Of a stretch of 64,000 nucleotides of DNA, positions 17,367-26,393 are shown piece after piece. A program made the translations under genes and the position numbers. The notes beneath the pieces were generated by a model that was not told the origin of the DNA, made no database searches, and was given only the letters and a program-made list of their open reading frames with translations. The DNA is taken from contig QCJC01000004.1 of NCBI GenBank assembly GCA_003216275.1, positions 1 to 64,000 on the forward strand, given 5' to 3'. The DNA comes from Prochlorococcus sp. AG-402-P18. GTDB taxonomy: Bacteria > Cyanobacteriota > Cyanobacteriia > PCC-6307 > Cyanobiaceae. The number at the start of each line of letters is the position of its first letter. Positions within the stretch are counted from its first letter, which is position 1.

Positions 17367-17654
17367 GTGGAATTGCCTTATTCAATGCCAAGAAGAAGAC
17401 GCAAGCTCAGTCCTGAATTAGAGAAGAACATTTCTTTAGCCAAAAAGCAGATTGAATTGATAACAGCTATTATTCATGACATTGATGAGGAGGATATACA
17501 AGAAGAATACAAAGCAGCTTTTTTGCCTGTTATGAGCACTTATATGTCTCTTGATCAAATGTATAACGAGAAAGGTTATAACGATGATACCAATAACCTT
17601 TATCAGTCATATTTATCTAATCTTGATAAGTTTAAAAGTGAGTATGAACTTTAG
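17367..17654 (+). CDS. Hypothetical acidic helical protein
   Basis: 95 aa from GTG at 17367. An in-frame ATG six codons later starts MPRRRRKLSPELEKN and may be the true start. After the basic N-terminus the protein is acidic and helical (ISLAKKQIELITAIIHDIDE, about 23-42, then EYKAAFLPVMSTYMSLDQMY). There is no signal or membrane segment. It is isolated in a gene-poor stretch, with a 609-bp gap on its right. The function is unknown. Confidence 0.55.
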   Translation: MELPYSMPRRRRKLSPELEKNISLAKKQIELITAIIHDIDEEDIQEEYKAAFLPVMSTYMSLDQMYNEKGYNDDTNNLYQSYLSNLDKFKSEYEL

Positions 17655-18263
17655 TCCTATTTATCTTTTAAAGCACTATTTTAAGCACAATTAGTCAACT
17701 AAGAATTAATTATACCTTGATTATAGCTTCTACATCGGTTTTAACTTCTGCCATTATAATTCAGAAAGATTATTATAAATCTGTATGAGGTCAAACCTTA
17801 AGTAATATTATTCACATATATATATTCGTTAAATTAAATATTCATATTGTCCCCTTAAAAGTAGAAATTTACTCAATGATATTAGTATTTAATTCCATAA
17901 TCATTAGTACTTTGAGATTCTTAATAAATTTATCACAACAACCGCTCATTCTAATTCACACTCTTTATTTTAGTAAGAAGACTCTCGTCAATGATAATGT
18001 TTGTATTATATATTTTAGAAATTTCGATCATATATTATTTACTCTTTAAATGGCAAATATACCTTTCTATTACTATTGATTTATATTTTAATCTCTGTAT
18101 TAATTTTTTAAATATAATTATGTTTTGATCACTTATTTATTGTTAAAACATTTTTCTTATAGACTTGTCTTTAGTTATTTCGCAAATCTTATTTTATTAT
18201 TAAGTATTAGTTCTTTTGATTTAATGGGTTTATTCTAATAATAGATAATTTTATTTTTAATTT
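17655..18263. other. AT-rich 609-bp intergenic region with no clear gene
   Basis: This is the longest gap in the window. Both strands are rich in stops. The longest frames are a 45-aa hydrophobic frame (17991-18128, +) without a ribosome-binding site and a 14-codon leftward frame (17710-17754) starting MAEVKTDVEA. Neither is convincing. No tRNA, strong terminator hairpin or tandem repeat was seen. It could hold a small RNA or degraded genes. Confidence 0.5.
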
Positions 18264-18422
18264 ATGTCTGATAATTTATTGGATATTGATTTGGCAATGA
18301 ATCTTATTAAAGAAGAAATGATTAAGGAGTTATCAGAATCAGTAGTTAAGCAAAATAATGACACACTTTATAAGGATATTCAAACTAATGGATTTTCTTT
18401 TTCCGAGAATATGAAGGATTAG
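18264..18422 (+). CDS. 52-aa hypothetical acidic protein
   Basis: This short ORF encodes a hydrophilic, Asp/Glu/Asn-rich 52-aa protein starting MSDNLLDIDLAMNLIKEEM, a plausible amphipathic helix. Its 3' end overlaps the 3' end of the leftward DUF2103 gene by 38 bp. Codon composition looks coding-like over the first 35 codons. No clear Shine-Dalgarno is present and no family is recognised. Confidence 0.4.
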   Translation: MSDNLLDIDLAMNLIKEEMIKELSESVVKQNNDTLYKDIQTNGFSFSENMKD

Positions 18423-18687
18423 TTTCTTTAATTAACTCTTTAATTTCTCCTTCCTTCAAATCTGTGACAAGAAATACTTCTTGTACAAGCTTGCCTTTTC
18501 TTGCTAACAATTTATAGCCTTTAGTTGTTTTTACAGTGATTTTTATAATGAGTCTCTCACCTCTGCCGTTTGTTTTCGATATTGCTGCAGGTGTTACTGT
18601 CTTAATTCCTGGTTGTTCTGCTATCTTTCTCAACCACTTTATTAGACCCTGAATATTTGTGCTGTGGTTTTGAACTAGTCGACCCAT
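18385..18687 (-). CDS. DUF2103 family conserved cyanobacterial protein
   Basis: The 100-aa basic protein begins MGRLVQNHSTNIQGLIKWL. Strand-rich segments follow (IKTVTPAAISK, RLIIKITVKTTKGYKLLARKG, KLVQEVFLVTD) that match the DUF2103 pattern as I know it. The family is sometimes labelled a metal-binding protein, but no metal site is obvious here. It is divergent from petN, with a 112-bp gap. The biochemical function is unknown. Confidence 0.75.
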   Translation of the reverse strand: MGRLVQNHSTNIQGLIKWLRKIAEQPGIKTVTPAAISKTNGRGERLIIKITVKTTKGYKLLARKGKLVQEVFLVTDLKEGEIKELIKETNPSYSRKKKIH

Positions 18688-18799
18688 GCCAAAATTTTAT
18701 AGTTCTTTATTTTAGGCTTTCTTATTCTTCTCATGATTTTTATGTTTTGCTTATATGTAAATAGATTTGCGTAAGTTATAATTAAAAAAAATCTAAATC

Positions 18800-18901
18800 A
18801 TGATTTTCACATTAGGTTGGGCTTCTTTAGCGGCGATTTTCACCTTTTCAATAGCCATGGTAGTTTGGGGTCGAAATGGTGATGGGTCAATAGACATTTA
18901 A
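18800..18901 (+). CDS. petN: Cytochrome b6f complex subunit VIII (PetN)
   Basis: The 33-aa single-helix protein has the invariant family core [20 protein letters not shown] followed by the polar tail NGDGSIDI. PetN is a small subunit at the periphery of the cytochrome b6f dimer in thylakoids and is needed for complex stability. The match to the WGRNG terminus is diagnostic. Another 40-aa membrane ORF starts 14 bp downstream on the same strand. Confidence 0.95.
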   Translation: MIFTLGWASLAAIFTFSIAMVVWGRNGDGSIDI

Positions 18902-18915
18902 GAGAATTTATTACA

Positions 18916-19038
18916 ATGAGTGCAAATATAAGCATTTACACTTTTTTATCCTTTATATCCATTGCTTTATTATCTTTTATAACTATAGGAGTTGTTTATA
19001 TTAGTTTTATTGATTGGAAGGATAAACGTAGAAAGTAG
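18916..19038 (+). CDS. 40-aa single-span membrane protein next to petN
   Basis: A short ORF encoding 40 aa, with a hydrophobic helix (about 7-31: YTFLSFISIALLSF then ITIGVVYI) followed by SFIDWKDKRRK, a positively charged cytoplasm-type tail. The ATG lies 14 bp after petN, implying cotranscription. The size and layout fit small subunits of photosynthetic or NDH-1 complexes (an NdhP/NdhQ-like role is possible), but I cannot assign one. It ends 8 bp before the convergent thf1 gene. Confidence 0.65.
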   Translation: MSANISIYTFLSFISIALLSFITIGVVYISFIDWKDKRRK

Positions 19039-19045
19039 GTTTTTG

Positions 19046-19663
19046 TTATTTACTAGCGGTTTCTTTCTTTAGATTCTGTGCGATAATTTCAAGTGCTTGT
19101 TTCATTTTTTCAATGTTAGATTTGTAAAGGCTTATATCTTTCTCAACTCTGGATTCTGGGTAGCCCATTTTTTCTGATATATCTTTGATTTCTTTGTCTT
19201 GTTCTTTCCTTTCTAAACATTTAAATTCCTTTAATTCACTTACAATTTTAAATAGACCAATAGCATTTATACGACTATAATATCGATCAACTCCTGATTC
19301 AGACTTGACTATTGATAGATATTCATTAAGTTCTTTTTTAGATATAGAGTCTATTTTACTTGTTATTTGTTTTGACATTGAATTAATCTCACTTGGATTA
19401 AATCCATTACAATTGCATATGGCATTAAAGAGTTTAGTCGTATGCTCCGGCGGCTTATATCCGTTTGTAAATGTACTGAATATTTCTTTTAAGCCGACAG
19501 CAAAAATTGGAGAAGTTTTGAAACTTTCTTGATGACTCAATAAATGTAATTCTACCAGCAGTTCATCTGCAAGCTTTCTGTAAATAGGAGGAATTACATA
19601 TGGAAATTCCTTGTGAAACTCAGATTTACTGTCTGAAATTGTTGCTCTAACGCTCAATGCCAA
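19046..19663 (-). CDS. thf1: Thf1/Psb29 thylakoid formation and PSII biogenesis protein
   Basis: The 205-aa protein starts with [21 protein letters not shown] and then has [16 protein letters not shown] (about 31-46), [16 protein letters not shown] (about 54-69) and a C-terminal coiled coil (about 165-200). This is the Psb29/Thf1 arrangement. Family knowledge: it interacts with FtsH proteases and supports photosystem II repair in cyanobacteria and chloroplasts. Its neighbours fit: divergent clpP and, beyond that, ftsH. Confidence 0.93.
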   Translation of the reverse strand: MALSVRATISDSKSEFHKEFPYVIPPIYRKLADELLVELHLLSHQESFKTSPIFAVGLKEIFSTFTNGYKPPEHTTKLFNAICNCNGFNPSEINSMSKQITSKIDSISKKELNEYLSIVKSESGVDRYYSRINAIGLFKIVSELKEFKCLERKEQDKEIKDISEKMGYPESRVEKDISLYKSNIEKMKQALEIIAQNLKKETASK

Positions 19664-19715
19664 ACCTAGTTAATTCTTAAGAGACCATAGCTCACCCTGT
19701 GACTTAGCTAGGATC

Positions 19716-19739
19716 ATGAAAACCGACCATCATTTTTAA
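19716..19739 (+). promoter_or_regulatory. Possible 7-codon leader ORF overlapping clpP start
   Basis: An ATG at 19716, preceded at 4-5 nt by the Shine-Dalgarno-like TAGGAT, opens a frame of seven codons (MKTDHHF). It ends at TAA 19737-19739, which overlaps the clpP ATG as TAATG. No Shine-Dalgarno lies in the stretch immediately before the clpP ATG. Coupled re-initiation is therefore possible. It could also be chance. Confidence 0.3.
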
Positions 19740-20332
19740 TGATTCCTATAGTTATTGAAGAATCTGGAAGAGGAGAGAGAGCCTTTGATATCTATTCAAG
19801 GCTATTAAGAGAAAGAATTGTTTTTTTGGGAGAGCCAGTAACTAGCGATTCTGCTAATCGTGTAGTTGCTCAACTACTGTTTCTCGAGGCTGATGATCCT
19901 GATAAAGACATTTTTCTATATATCAATTCGCCTGGAGGATCCGTTTATGACGGACTTGGAATCTTTGACACAATGCAACATGTTAAACCTGATATTCATA
20001 CAGTTTGCGTTGGCCTTGCCGCTAGTATGGGTGCTTTTCTGCTTTGTGCAGGAGCGAAAGGAAAGAGGAGTAGTCTACTTCATTCAAGAATTATGATTCA
20101 TCAGCCTTTAGGTGGAGCAAGAGGTCAGGCTAGCGATATAAGAATTCAAGCTGATGAAATTCTTTTTATTAAAGATAAGCTTAATAAAGAATTATCCGAT
20201 CGTACTGGCCAGCCAATAGAAAGAATAAGAGAAGATACTGACCGAGATTTTTATATGTCACCAACTGAGGCTGTTGATTATGGAATCATTGATAATGTAT
20301 TTAATAAGCGGCCTATAAATCCAGTTAATTAA
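19739..20332 (+). CDS. clpP: ATP-dependent Clp protease proteolytic subunit
   Basis: The 197-aa serine peptidase has the complete triad: Ser96 in GLAASMGAF, His121 in [10 protein letters not shown] and Asp170 in REDTDRDFY. The start [20 protein letters not shown] is typical of cyanobacterial ClpP. It forms the chamber that degrades substrates delivered by Clp ATPases. Cyanobacteria have several clpP copies and the paralogue number is not assigned here. It is convergent with ftsH, with only 3 bp between the stops. Confidence 0.95.
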   Translation: MIPIVIEESGRGERAFDIYSRLLRERIVFLGEPVTSDSANRVVAQLLFLEADDPDKDIFLYINSPGGSVYDGLGIFDTMQHVKPDIHTVCVGLAASMGAFLLCAGAKGKRSSLLHSRIMIHQPLGGARGQASDIRIQADEILFIKDKLNKELSDRTGQPIERIREDTDRDFYMSPTEAVDYGIIDNVFNKRPINPVN

Positions 20333-20335
20333 CAT

Positions 20336-22258
20336 TTATGTTGGATCTTGCAAGACCGGAATAAATCTATCTTTTTCTGGTATCGAGGTGAATTTTGAAA
20401 GAACATTGCAAAATTCATCTCCATCAATTGTTTCTTTTTCTATTAGGATTTCAACTAATTTATCCATAGCAGATCTATTTTTTGAAACCAGTTCGAGTGT
20501 CTCTTCATAGCATTGCTTAACTATTTTTCTAACTTGTTCATCAATTTGCTTTGAAATTTCGTCTGATATGTCCGACGTATTCATAAGGCTTCTTCCTACG
20601 AAAACTTCTTGACTATCTCCTTCTAGAGATACTGGACCAAGACTGCTCATTCCAAATTTAGTAACCATTTGACGTGCCATTGAGGCTACCTGTTGAACAT
20701 CTCCTCCCGCTCCAGTGGTTACTTCTTCTCTTCCGAAAACAATGTCTTCTGCTGCTCTTCCACCAAGAGCACCCATTATTCTTGCTTTTAGCTGAGCCCT
20801 ACTAATTAGCATTTGGTCATCGTCAGGGGAGAACCATGTCAATCCCTTAGCTTGCCCCCTAGGAATTACCGTTACTTTTTGTACTGGATCGTGATCTTTT
20901 ACAAGAGTACCTATTAATGCATGACCAACTTCGTGATAGGCAATAAGACGTTTACTTCTACCATCTACTAGTGGCTGGCCTTCCATTCCTGCAATAATAC
21001 GATCAACAGCATCATCTATTTCTGAAAGACCTATATAGTTCTTTCTTCTTCTTGCCGTAAGGATGGCAGCCTCATTCAGTAGGTTTGCCAGATCTGCTCC
21101 TGTGAAACCTGGAGTCCTTCTCGCAATACTTTCTAGTGTTAGATCCTCTTCTAACTTCTTGTTCCTTGAGTGAACTTTAAGTATTGATAGTCTTCCTGAG
21201 ATATCAGGAGCATCAACTGTTACTTGTCTATCAAATCTTCCAGGCCTCATTAGTGCAGAGTCAAGAACGTCTGGTCTGTTTGTTGCCGCAATAATAATAA
21301 TTCCGCTATTACCTTCAAATCCATCCATTTCTGTGAGGAGTTGATTTAGTGTTTGTTCTCTTTCGTCATTGCCACCACCAATACCAGCTCCTCTTTGCCT
21401 TCCTACCGCATCAATTTCATCAATAAAAATTAAACAAGGACTATTTTCTTTTGCTCTTTTAAATAAATCCCTTACGCGACTAGCTCCTACACCTACGAAC
21501 ATTTCAACAAATTCTGATCCAGAAAGGGAAAAGAATGGCACACCAGCTTCTCCAGCGATAGCCTTTGCTAATAGAGTTTTTCCTGTTCCAGGAGGTCCGA
21601 CTAATAGAACTCCTCTAGGTATTTGGGCTCCTACAGAGGTAAACCTTTCTGGTTGCTTTAAAAAAGTTACGACCTCTTCTAAATCTTGCTTAGCTTCATT
21701 TACTCCTGCAACATCATCAAATTTGACACCTGTTTCAGCTTCCATGGCAAATCTGGCCTTCGTTTTGCCAAACTGCATTGCTTGACCCGGTCCGCCAGGC
21801 ATTGAATTCGATCTTCTAGATAATAAAATTAGTCCACCAATTAGAATTAAAGGAAATAACAGATTCCCAAGTATTCCAATTCCAGCTGGAGCCTTTTTAG
21901 GTGGATGGATATCAAAACTTATACTTTCATCTTTTAACGACGAAATTAATTCGGGAGCAAGACCAGGAAGGTCAACTCTAAGGCGTTGGACTCTATTGTC
22001 GAATTCAGGATCAACGGCTTCTATAACAGCATTTCTTCCGCCTTCGTAGATATCTACTGAAGTTACTCTTCCCGCTTTTACATAATCAAGGAATCTGCCA
22101 TAGCTTATTTTTGATATAGGGGCGTTGCGAGAGACAGAAGAAGTTGTGGCTTGATTAACTCTGGTATTGCTTGCTGATCCAAGTATTTGCCATGAAATTA
22201 AAACTACTATTGCTATTGGTAAAACCCATAGTGCTAAAACCTTCCATTTTTTATCCAT
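20336..22258 (-). CDS. ftsH: ATP-dependent zinc metalloprotease FtsH
   Basis: The 640-aa membrane protease has TM1 near 7-25, a lumenal/periplasmic region and TM2 near 126-146. The AAA+ module has Walker A GPPGTGKT (221-228) and Walker B LIFIDEID, and the zinc site is HEVGH (442-446). In cyanobacteria FtsH complexes remove damaged D1 during photosystem II repair. The nearby thf1 gene, whose product associates with FtsH in other species, supports that context. Which paralogue this is cannot be fixed here. Confidence 0.96.
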   Translation of the reverse strand: MDKKWKVLALWVLPIAIVVLISWQILGSASNTRVNQATTSSVSRNAPISKISYGRFLDYVKAGRVTSVDIYEGGRNAVIEAVDPEFDNRVQRLRVDLPGLAPELISSLKDESISFDIHPPKKAPAGIGILGNLLFPLILIGGLILLSRRSNSMPGGPGQAMQFGKTKARFAMEAETGVKFDDVAGVNEAKQDLEEVVTFLKQPERFTSVGAQIPRGVLLVGPPGTGKTLLAKAIAGEAGVPFFSLSGSEFVEMFVGVGASRVRDLFKRAKENSPCLIFIDEIDAVGRQRGAGIGGGNDEREQTLNQLLTEMDGFEGNSGIIIIAATNRPDVLDSALMRPGRFDRQVTVDAPDISGRLSILKVHSRNKKLEEDLTLESIARRTPGFTGADLANLLNEAAILTARRRKNYIGLSEIDDAVDRIIAGMEGQPLVDGRSKRLIAYHEVGHALIGTLVKDHDPVQKVTVIPRGQAKGLTWFSPDDDQMLISRAQLKARIMGALGGRAAEDIVFGREEVTTGAGGDVQQVASMARQMVTKFGMSSLGPVSLEGDSQEVFVGRSLMNTSDISDEISKQIDEQVRKIVKQCYEETLELVSKNRSAMDKLVEILIEKETIDGDEFCNVLSKFTSIPEKDRFIPVLQDPT

Positions 22259-22402
22259 AGCTCTTAAGGAGTTTTCGTGCGATTCTAAAGGTAAAATGCC
22301 CCTTTCCGTTGGTTGATCTTATTGGTTTCGTCAAATTGTCAAAGAAAATATTCTAAATCTACAAAGACTACATTTAATTCTAAATACTTAAGGGACTAAT
22401 AT

Positions 22403-23632
22403 TCATAGGCTTCTTAAAGCAGTAATAGGATCTAATTTCGCCGCTCGTTTCGCTGGTAATACACCAAATGTCAATCCTATTGTTCCAGAAATTATGACTG
22501 TAACTAATATAGTTCCTATACCTATTGTTGATGGTAATGGTGTTAACAAGGCTATTAATCTAACTGTACTAACTCCTAATCCAGTACCTGCAATACCTCC
22601 CAAACTTGAAAGAATTAATGATTCAATAAGGAATTGAGTTGAAATATCTAATCTTCTTGCCCCCAATGCCTTCCTAAGACCTATTTCCTCAGTCCTTTCA
22701 CTGACAGATACCAACATAATGTTCATGATTCCAATTCCGCCAACTAAAAGAGAAATCCCACCTATCGCCGCTAGCATTAATGTTAAACCTCCTGTAATAT
22801 TAGATACTATTTGTAAGGCATCTTTTTGAGATCTGACTGCGAAATCATCTTCTCTGATTATTTTATGTCTTTGTCGTAATAAATTAGTAATTTGGAATTT
22901 TGCTGCTTTTGTGGATTTTTCATTGATTGCTTCAACACTAATAAAACTTAGACTTATTCCATATGTAGGATCTTTACCAGTAATTCGGTCGACCATTGTC
23001 GAGAGAGGTATATATGCATTCTCGTCTTGATTATTTCCAAAAACGGCACCTTTAGGCTTCATTACTCCAACAATTTCAAAGGATTGGTCTTTTATCCTTA
23101 TTTTTCTGCCTAAACTTTGTCCATCATTGAATAGTTTTTCTTCAAGATCTGGCCCAATCACAACAATGTTTTTGGCTCCTTTTGTATCTTGGTCGTTGAT
23201 GAACCGACCCTTTGCTATTTCAAAACTCCTTACTATTAAAAAATCACTTGTAATACCCGAAATAGAGCTACTAGTACTTTTAGAACCTGCTTGAATAACT
23301 TCACTGGATGAGATTTGTGGCGCTACTCTTTTAACTGTAGGAACTTGCTTTTCAATAGCCACTGCATCTTTTAGCACGAGATTTTTTGGGAAAGCTACTC
23401 CACGTCGTCTTGTGTCGTTATTTCCAGGAACAACAAACAATACATTTGCCCCAAGGTTGCTCAATTGATTTTCTGCCAGATTTTGTGCTCCTCTACCAAC
23501 TCCAACAAGTGTTATTACAGAAGCATTCCCAATTACTATTCCAAGCATCGTTAATAAGCTTCTAAACCTATTAGATTTAAGGTTCTTTATTGCCATTAAA
23601 GTTGTTTCCGATAATGGCAGCTTTCTTCTCAT
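22403..23632 (-). CDS. MacB/LolC-type ABC transporter permease
   Basis: The 409-aa protein has one N-terminal helix (FRSLLTMLGIVIGNASVITLV, split around 23-43), then a large extracytoplasmic MacB-type domain (about 45-280). The C-terminal FtsX domain has three helices and the signature VSERTEEIGLRKALGAR (about 308-324), ending PITALRSL. Such permeases drive periplasmic mechanotransmission or lipoprotein/substrate export with a partner ATPase. No ATPase gene is adjacent, so the partner and substrate are unknown. It lies 5 bp downstream of pyk. Confidence 0.88.
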   Translation of the reverse strand: MRRKLPLSETTLMAIKNLKSNRFRSLLTMLGIVIGNASVITLVGVGRGAQNLAENQLSNLGANVLFVVPGNNDTRRRGVAFPKNLVLKDAVAIEKQVPTVKRVAPQISSSEVIQAGSKSTSSSISGITSDFLIVRSFEIAKGRFINDQDTKGAKNIVVIGPDLEEKLFNDGQSLGRKIRIKDQSFEIVGVMKPKGAVFGNNQDENAYIPLSTMVDRITGKDPTYGISLSFISVEAINEKSTKAAKFQITNLLRQRHKIIREDDFAVRSQKDALQIVSNITGGLTLMLAAIGGISLLVGGIGIMNIMLVSVSERTEEIGLRKALGARRLDISTQFLIESLILSSLGGIAGTGLGVSTVRLIALLTPLPSTIGIGTILVTVIISGTIGLTFGVLPAKRAAKLDPITALRSL

Positions 23633-23637
23633 AATAT

Positions 23638-25095
23638 TTAGATAAAAGGAGTTTTTAGGTCTTCTTCTGAACTAACTATTCCAACCTTTACTAAGTCTGT
23701 AGACCCGCTTACTCCAGATAAAGTACCAGCTGTCTCTACAACAAGATCACCTTGCTTGAGGATTTTCATTTCTTTTGCCATCTGCATAGCATCATCAAAT
23801 GTTTTTGTTGTACTTGTTTGATTTTCTATTAATAGCGGTGTCACTCCCCATACAAGCTGAAGTGTACTAGCAACGCTTTTTTCATTAGTTACTGCTAAAA
23901 CAGGTGTTGCTGGTCTGAATTTACTTACGTTTTTTGCTGTAGCACCACTCTTTGTTAAGGGTATTATTGCAGCTGCGTTAATTTGTCTTGCGATGGTACT
24001 GACAGCAGCACTTATTGCATTTGGAATAGTACTTGGAAGATGACTTTCTAATGCTCTTTGTGGATAATCTCTTTCTATCCTTTTTGCGATAGTAGCCATG
24101 GTTGCTACAGCCTCAATCGGATAATCTCCTACAGCAGTCTCATTAGAGAGCATTACGGCATCTGTTCCATCAAGTATTGCATTGGCAACATCACTAACCT
24201 CTGCTCTGGTGGGTCTTGGACTTGAGGCCATTGAATCAAGCATTTGTGTGGCAGTAATTATTGGTATACCTAGACTATTGGCTTTCTTAATAAGTTGTTT
24301 TTGAAGCAGTGGTACTTCTTCCGCAGGCATTTCTACTCCAAGATCACCTCTAGCTACCATTACACCGTCACATAGTTTTAACACTGAATCTATTTGATCT
24401 ATTGCTTCAAATTTTTCGATCTTTGCAACTACAGGAGTATCAAAACCATGATTTCTAATTAGATCCTTTATTTCAATTAAATCAGAAGGGTTTCTTACAA
24501 AACTAAGAGCTACCCAATCTACACCTTGATTTAATCCAAATTCAAGATCTTTTCTATCTTTATCTGTCAAAGCTCTAATCGATAATTGAACATCAGGAAA
24601 ATTAACTCCTTTATTATTAGAAAGCACTCCCCCAACTGTTATAGAGCAATGTAATCTTTGTTCTTTTAGATCAACTTCTTCAACTTTCATCTCTACTCTT
24701 CCGTCATCTAATAAAATCCTATTACCAACAGATACTTCTTCAGCTAGTTTTTTATAAGTAACATTTGCTTGTTCGGCATTACAGTCAATATTCTTTGAAG
24801 TGAGTATATATTTATCTCCATTTTTAACAGTTACTGGCCCATTCTTAAATCGACCAAGTCTAATTTTTGGTCCCTGTAGGTCTTGAAGGATTCCAATATG
24901 AATTCCCAATTCTTGTGATACTTGTCTAATAGTTTCTATTCTTTTTGCATGCTCATCATGATCTCCATGACTAAAGTTAAGTCGAAAGGTGGTTGCACCT
25001 GCTTCAACTAATTTGGTTATTTGAGTGGCACTTTCAGTCGCGGGGCCTATTGTGGCTACAATTTTGGTCCTTCTAGCTAGGTCGAGGATTGTCAT
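23638..25095 (-). CDS. pyk: Pyruvate kinase
   Basis: The 485-aa protein shows RRTKIVATIGPATES at the N-terminus, RLNFSHGDH (about 38-46) and the active-site signature with VVAKIEKFEAID (about 222-233). MVARGDLGVEMP (about 246-257) and ITATQMLDSM follow, then a C-terminal regulatory domain. It converts phosphoenolpyruvate and ADP to pyruvate and ATP. The length is that of the standard enzyme, without the extra C-terminal phosphohistidine-like domain found in some longer cyanobacterial forms. The MacB-type gene follows after 5 bp. Confidence 0.96.
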   Translation of the reverse strand: MTILDLARRTKIVATIGPATESATQITKLVEAGATTFRLNFSHGDHDEHAKRIETIRQVSQELGIHIGILQDLQGPKIRLGRFKNGPVTVKNGDKYILTSKNIDCNAEQANVTYKKLAEEVSVGNRILLDDGRVEMKVEEVDLKEQRLHCSITVGGVLSNNKGVNFPDVQLSIRALTDKDRKDLEFGLNQGVDWVALSFVRNPSDLIEIKDLIRNHGFDTPVVAKIEKFEAIDQIDSVLKLCDGVMVARGDLGVEMPAEEVPLLQKQLIKKANSLGIPIITATQMLDSMASSPRPTRAEVSDVANAILDGTDAVMLSNETAVGDYPIEAVATMATIAKRIERDYPQRALESHLPSTIPNAISAAVSTIARQINAAAIIPLTKSGATAKNVSKFRPATPVLAVTNEKSVASTLQLVWGVTPLLIENQTSTTKTFDDAMQMAKEMKILKQGDLVVETAGTLSGVSGSTDLVKVGIVSSEEDLKTPFI

Positions 25096-25174
25096 TTAGA
25101 GGACTTGTGATAACAAAAAACTAACATCTAATTGTCTTTAAAATGTCAACTTTGTTTTTTCAGGGAAAATAAAC

Positions 25175-25504
25175 ATGGATTTGAATCACTATCAAAGAGA
25201 ATCGCGTAAGACTGCTCTTTATCCGAATATTGGAAATAATGCTATTTATCCAACATTAGGTTTGGTTGGCGAAGCTGGCGAAGTTGCAGATAAAGTAAAA
25301 AAAATCTTAAGAGATAAACATGGCGTTTTTGACCAGGATAGTAAGGATGCAATCAAATTAGAACTAGGAGATGTTCTATGGTACATAGCACAACTCGCAA
25401 GTGAATTAGGATATGAACTAGAGGATGTTGCTAGTTCAAATTTGGTAAAACTTAATAGCAGAAAAATTAGAAATCAAATCCAAGGCAGTGGCGATAATCG
25501 TTGA
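25175..25504 (+). CDS. MazG-like nucleotide pyrophosphohydrolase
   Basis: The 109-aa all-alpha protein has the MazG/NTP-PPase metal-binding pattern: GLVGEAGEVADKVKK (about 29-43, ExxE) and LELGDVLWYIAQLASELG (about 69-86, ExxD). Members hydrolyse nucleoside triphosphates to monophosphates, cleaning up non-canonical nucleotides or tuning nucleotide pools. The substrate is not predictable. It stands alone rightward, divergent from pyk and convergent with a YggT gene. Confidence 0.85.
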   Translation: MDLNHYQRESRKTALYPNIGNNAIYPTLGLVGEAGEVADKVKKILRDKHGVFDQDSKDAIKLELGDVLWYIAQLASELGYELEDVASSNLVKLNSRKIRNQIQGSGDNR

Positions 25505-25512
25505 ATTAGGCC

Positions 25513-25815
25513 TCAACCATATATTTGAAACGCACCCATAGCTAATGCTGCTGCATTCCCCAGTATCCCTTGAACAACTCGTATGACAACAAAGGCTAGA
25601 ATAGGAGATAAATCTAAGCCACCTAAAGGAGGAATTATTCCTCTGAAAAAATTCAAATAAGGATCAGTTATTGCGCACAAGTTAAGAAGTATGGGATTAC
25701 TCATATCAAGGTTAGGAAACCATGTAAGCAAAACTCTAATGATCAATATTGTTGAATAAATCCCTAGTGTTTTTAGCAACACTAGCAAAATTGTTGGAAT
25801 AATTTCGTAGCCCAT
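25513..25815 (-). CDS. YggT/Ycf19 family membrane protein
   Basis: The 100-aa protein has two hydrophobic regions (about 7-28 and 65-92). Between them lies the conserved loop VLLTWFPNLDMSNPIL, followed by LCAITDPYLNFFRGIIPPLGGLDLSPILA, the YggT/Ycf19 pattern. Homologues affect nucleoid or thylakoid organisation and membrane protein assembly in other species, but the molecular role is uncertain. It lies 23 bp downstream of scpB on the same strand. Confidence 0.88.
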   Translation of the reverse strand: MGYEIIPTILLVLLKTLGIYSTILIIRVLLTWFPNLDMSNPILLNLCAITDPYLNFFRGIIPPLGGLDLSPILAFVVIRVVQGILGNAAALAMGAFQIYG

Positions 25816-25838
25816 TAGTACTGGAATTTATTTATATA

Positions 25839-26345
25839 TTATGCAGCATTTTTATCTTCTGCCTTATTTGGTTCAGGTAATACTGAAAATGTTTGATGAA
25901 ACTTTTCAGAAAGAGTTAACCAGAAAGACCTACCATCCTTTTGCCTCCTTCTTTCTACAAAATTTTTATCTACAAGTTCTTTGATGTGATCATAGGCTCC
26001 AGAGCCTCTGAGATCGACTAATTCTGATTGCAATATTTTCTTCTTTAAGGCAACTGTCGCAAGAGTTCTGAGAGTCGCAATTGACAAATCTGCTGGCAGT
26101 AAATCTTGAACTAATTCTCCTAATCCTTGTCTTAGCTCCAGGCTGTAATAGGTTTTATTTTCTTTGATTTCTAGAGCGGTATCTCGCTGAGCATAACCAG
26201 CCTTCAATTCCCATAGTGCTTTTTCTATTTCAGGAATTTCAATATTAAGCAGCTCAGACATCTCTTTTGAAGAGGTTGGCCTTCCCTTCAGATAAAGGAT
26301 TGCCTCAATTCTTGCTGGTAATGAGATTTGTGGACTCTCATTCAT
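25839..26345 (-). CDS. scpB: Segregation and condensation protein B
   Basis: The 168-aa protein has two winged-helix domains. The first contains LPARIEAILYLKGRPTSSKEMSELL (about 5-29). The second contains LRTLATVALKKKILQSELVDLRGSGAYDHIKEL (about 91-123), including the conserved RGSGAY. ScpB dimers bind ScpA, the kleisin of the SMC complex, which organises the chromosome. It lies 48 bp downstream of ilvA on the same strand. Confidence 0.9.
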   Translation of the reverse strand: MNESPQISLPARIEAILYLKGRPTSSKEMSELLNIEIPEIEKALWELKAGYAQRDTALEIKENKTYYSLELRQGLGELVQDLLPADLSIATLRTLATVALKKKILQSELVDLRGSGAYDHIKELVDKNFVERRRQKDGRSFWLTLSEKFHQTFSVLPEPNKAEDKNAA

Positions 26346-26393
26346 GAGTTTTTGACGTTGAGGTATTGTTTTTGATATCCAAAATTAACGCGT

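Noticed and set aside
17991-18128. 45-aa hydrophobic frame in the long intergenic gap
   Set aside because: No ribosome-binding site, very Ile/Leu/Tyr/Phe-rich as expected from random AT-rich DNA, and no recognised similarity.
21369-21785. 138-aa rightward frame opposite ftsH
   Set aside because: It lies wholly inside the ftsH coding region and its Pro/Ser/Thr-rich composition is what the reverse strand of an AAA+ gene gives.
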